DNA of 30,166 nucleotides from JBBDWJ01 sp040902925 (GTDB lineage: Bacteria > Acidobacteriota > Terriglobia > Bryobacterales > UBA6623). Shown here piece after piece: positions 30,106 to 30,166 of this stretch. Both the position numbers and the translations under genes were made by a program. The DNA lies in assembly GCA_040902925.1 (NCBI GenBank), contig JBBDWJ010000162.1:1-30166 (forward strand), read 5' to 3'. Below the pieces are notes generated by a model that was not told where the DNA came from, searched no databases, and saw nothing but the letters and a program-made list of their open reading frames with translations. The stretch's first letter is position 1, and each line of letters opens with the position of its first letter.

Positions 30106-30145
30106 ATGCGAAGAATCATTGTGGCAGAGTCAAAAAATTAGTAGT

Positions 30146-30165
30146 GACAGGCGCTCCCGCCTGTC
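30146..30165. repeat. 20-base palindrome (REP-like), copy 2
   Basis: GACAGGCG-CTCC-CGCCTGTC, a perfect 8-4-8 stem-loop upstream of surE at the window edge. It shares outer bases and geometry with the copy at 12892-12911, with covarying inner pairs. Confidence 0.6.
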
Positions 30166-30166
30166 C

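Overview
The window looks like a chromosome segment from a high-GC Acidobacteriota, probably of the Solibacteres/Bryobacterales type. This is an inference. It rests on GC-rich codon use, a BlaI/M56 (BlaR1-like) pair whose sensor carries RIHGV-type repeats, a 20-base dispersed palindrome, and a CobN/ExbB/DUF2149 cassette. No rRNA, tRNA, CRISPR array or insertion sequence was seen.

Region 1 (1-4.8 kb, minus strand) is a branched-chain amino acid operon in the order ilvB-ilvN-ilvC-cimA (cimA cut by the window edge). Its leader has a promoter, a short peptide with an Ile-Ile-Ile-Leu-Val run, and mutually exclusive antiterminator and terminator hairpins, so it reads as a classical translation-coupled attenuator. 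A second terminator-like hairpin precedes the ilvC ribosome binding site.

Region 2 (4.9-8.75 kb, minus strand) is a BlaI repressor, a BlaR1-like M56 peptidase broken by one extra base, and a secreted protein. The sensor and the secreted protein share the same ~28-residue RIHGV repeat. The blaI promoter carries two palindromic operators.

Region 3 (9-11 kb, plus strand) is accessory: a frameshifted GNAT acetyltransferase and a two-gene cassette ending in a HEPN-motif protein.

Region 4 (11.1-17.2 kb, plus strand) is a housekeeping run: rimO, yacG, pgpA, an IPT/NHL beta-propeller protein, cinA and a purple-acid-phosphatase-like enzyme. A convergent brnT/brnA toxin-antitoxin pair follows.

Region 5 (17.9-23.7 kb, plus strand) is a four-gene cassette: multi-TM protein, ExbB/MotA-type channel, DUF2149 protein with an ExbD-like Asp in its TM segment, and a 1326-residue membrane-anchored CobN-like chelatase. 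The gene set matches the hmuTUV + hmuS part of Bacteroidota haem-utilisation loci. I infer an envelope metal-tetrapyrrole chelatase or dechelatase driven by proton motive force rather than by an AAA+ partner.

Region 6 (23.7-30.2 kb) holds an unknown protein, a sulfite-oxidase-like molybdoenzyme, a DUF309 protein, an old-yellow-enzyme-like oxidoreductase, a di-haem cytochrome c peroxidase, a tandem-TIR protein, a small ORF with a probable frameshift, and surE. Three suspected single-base insertions, each lengthening a short homopolymer, suggest that assembly error should be excluded before any of these genes is called a pseudogene.
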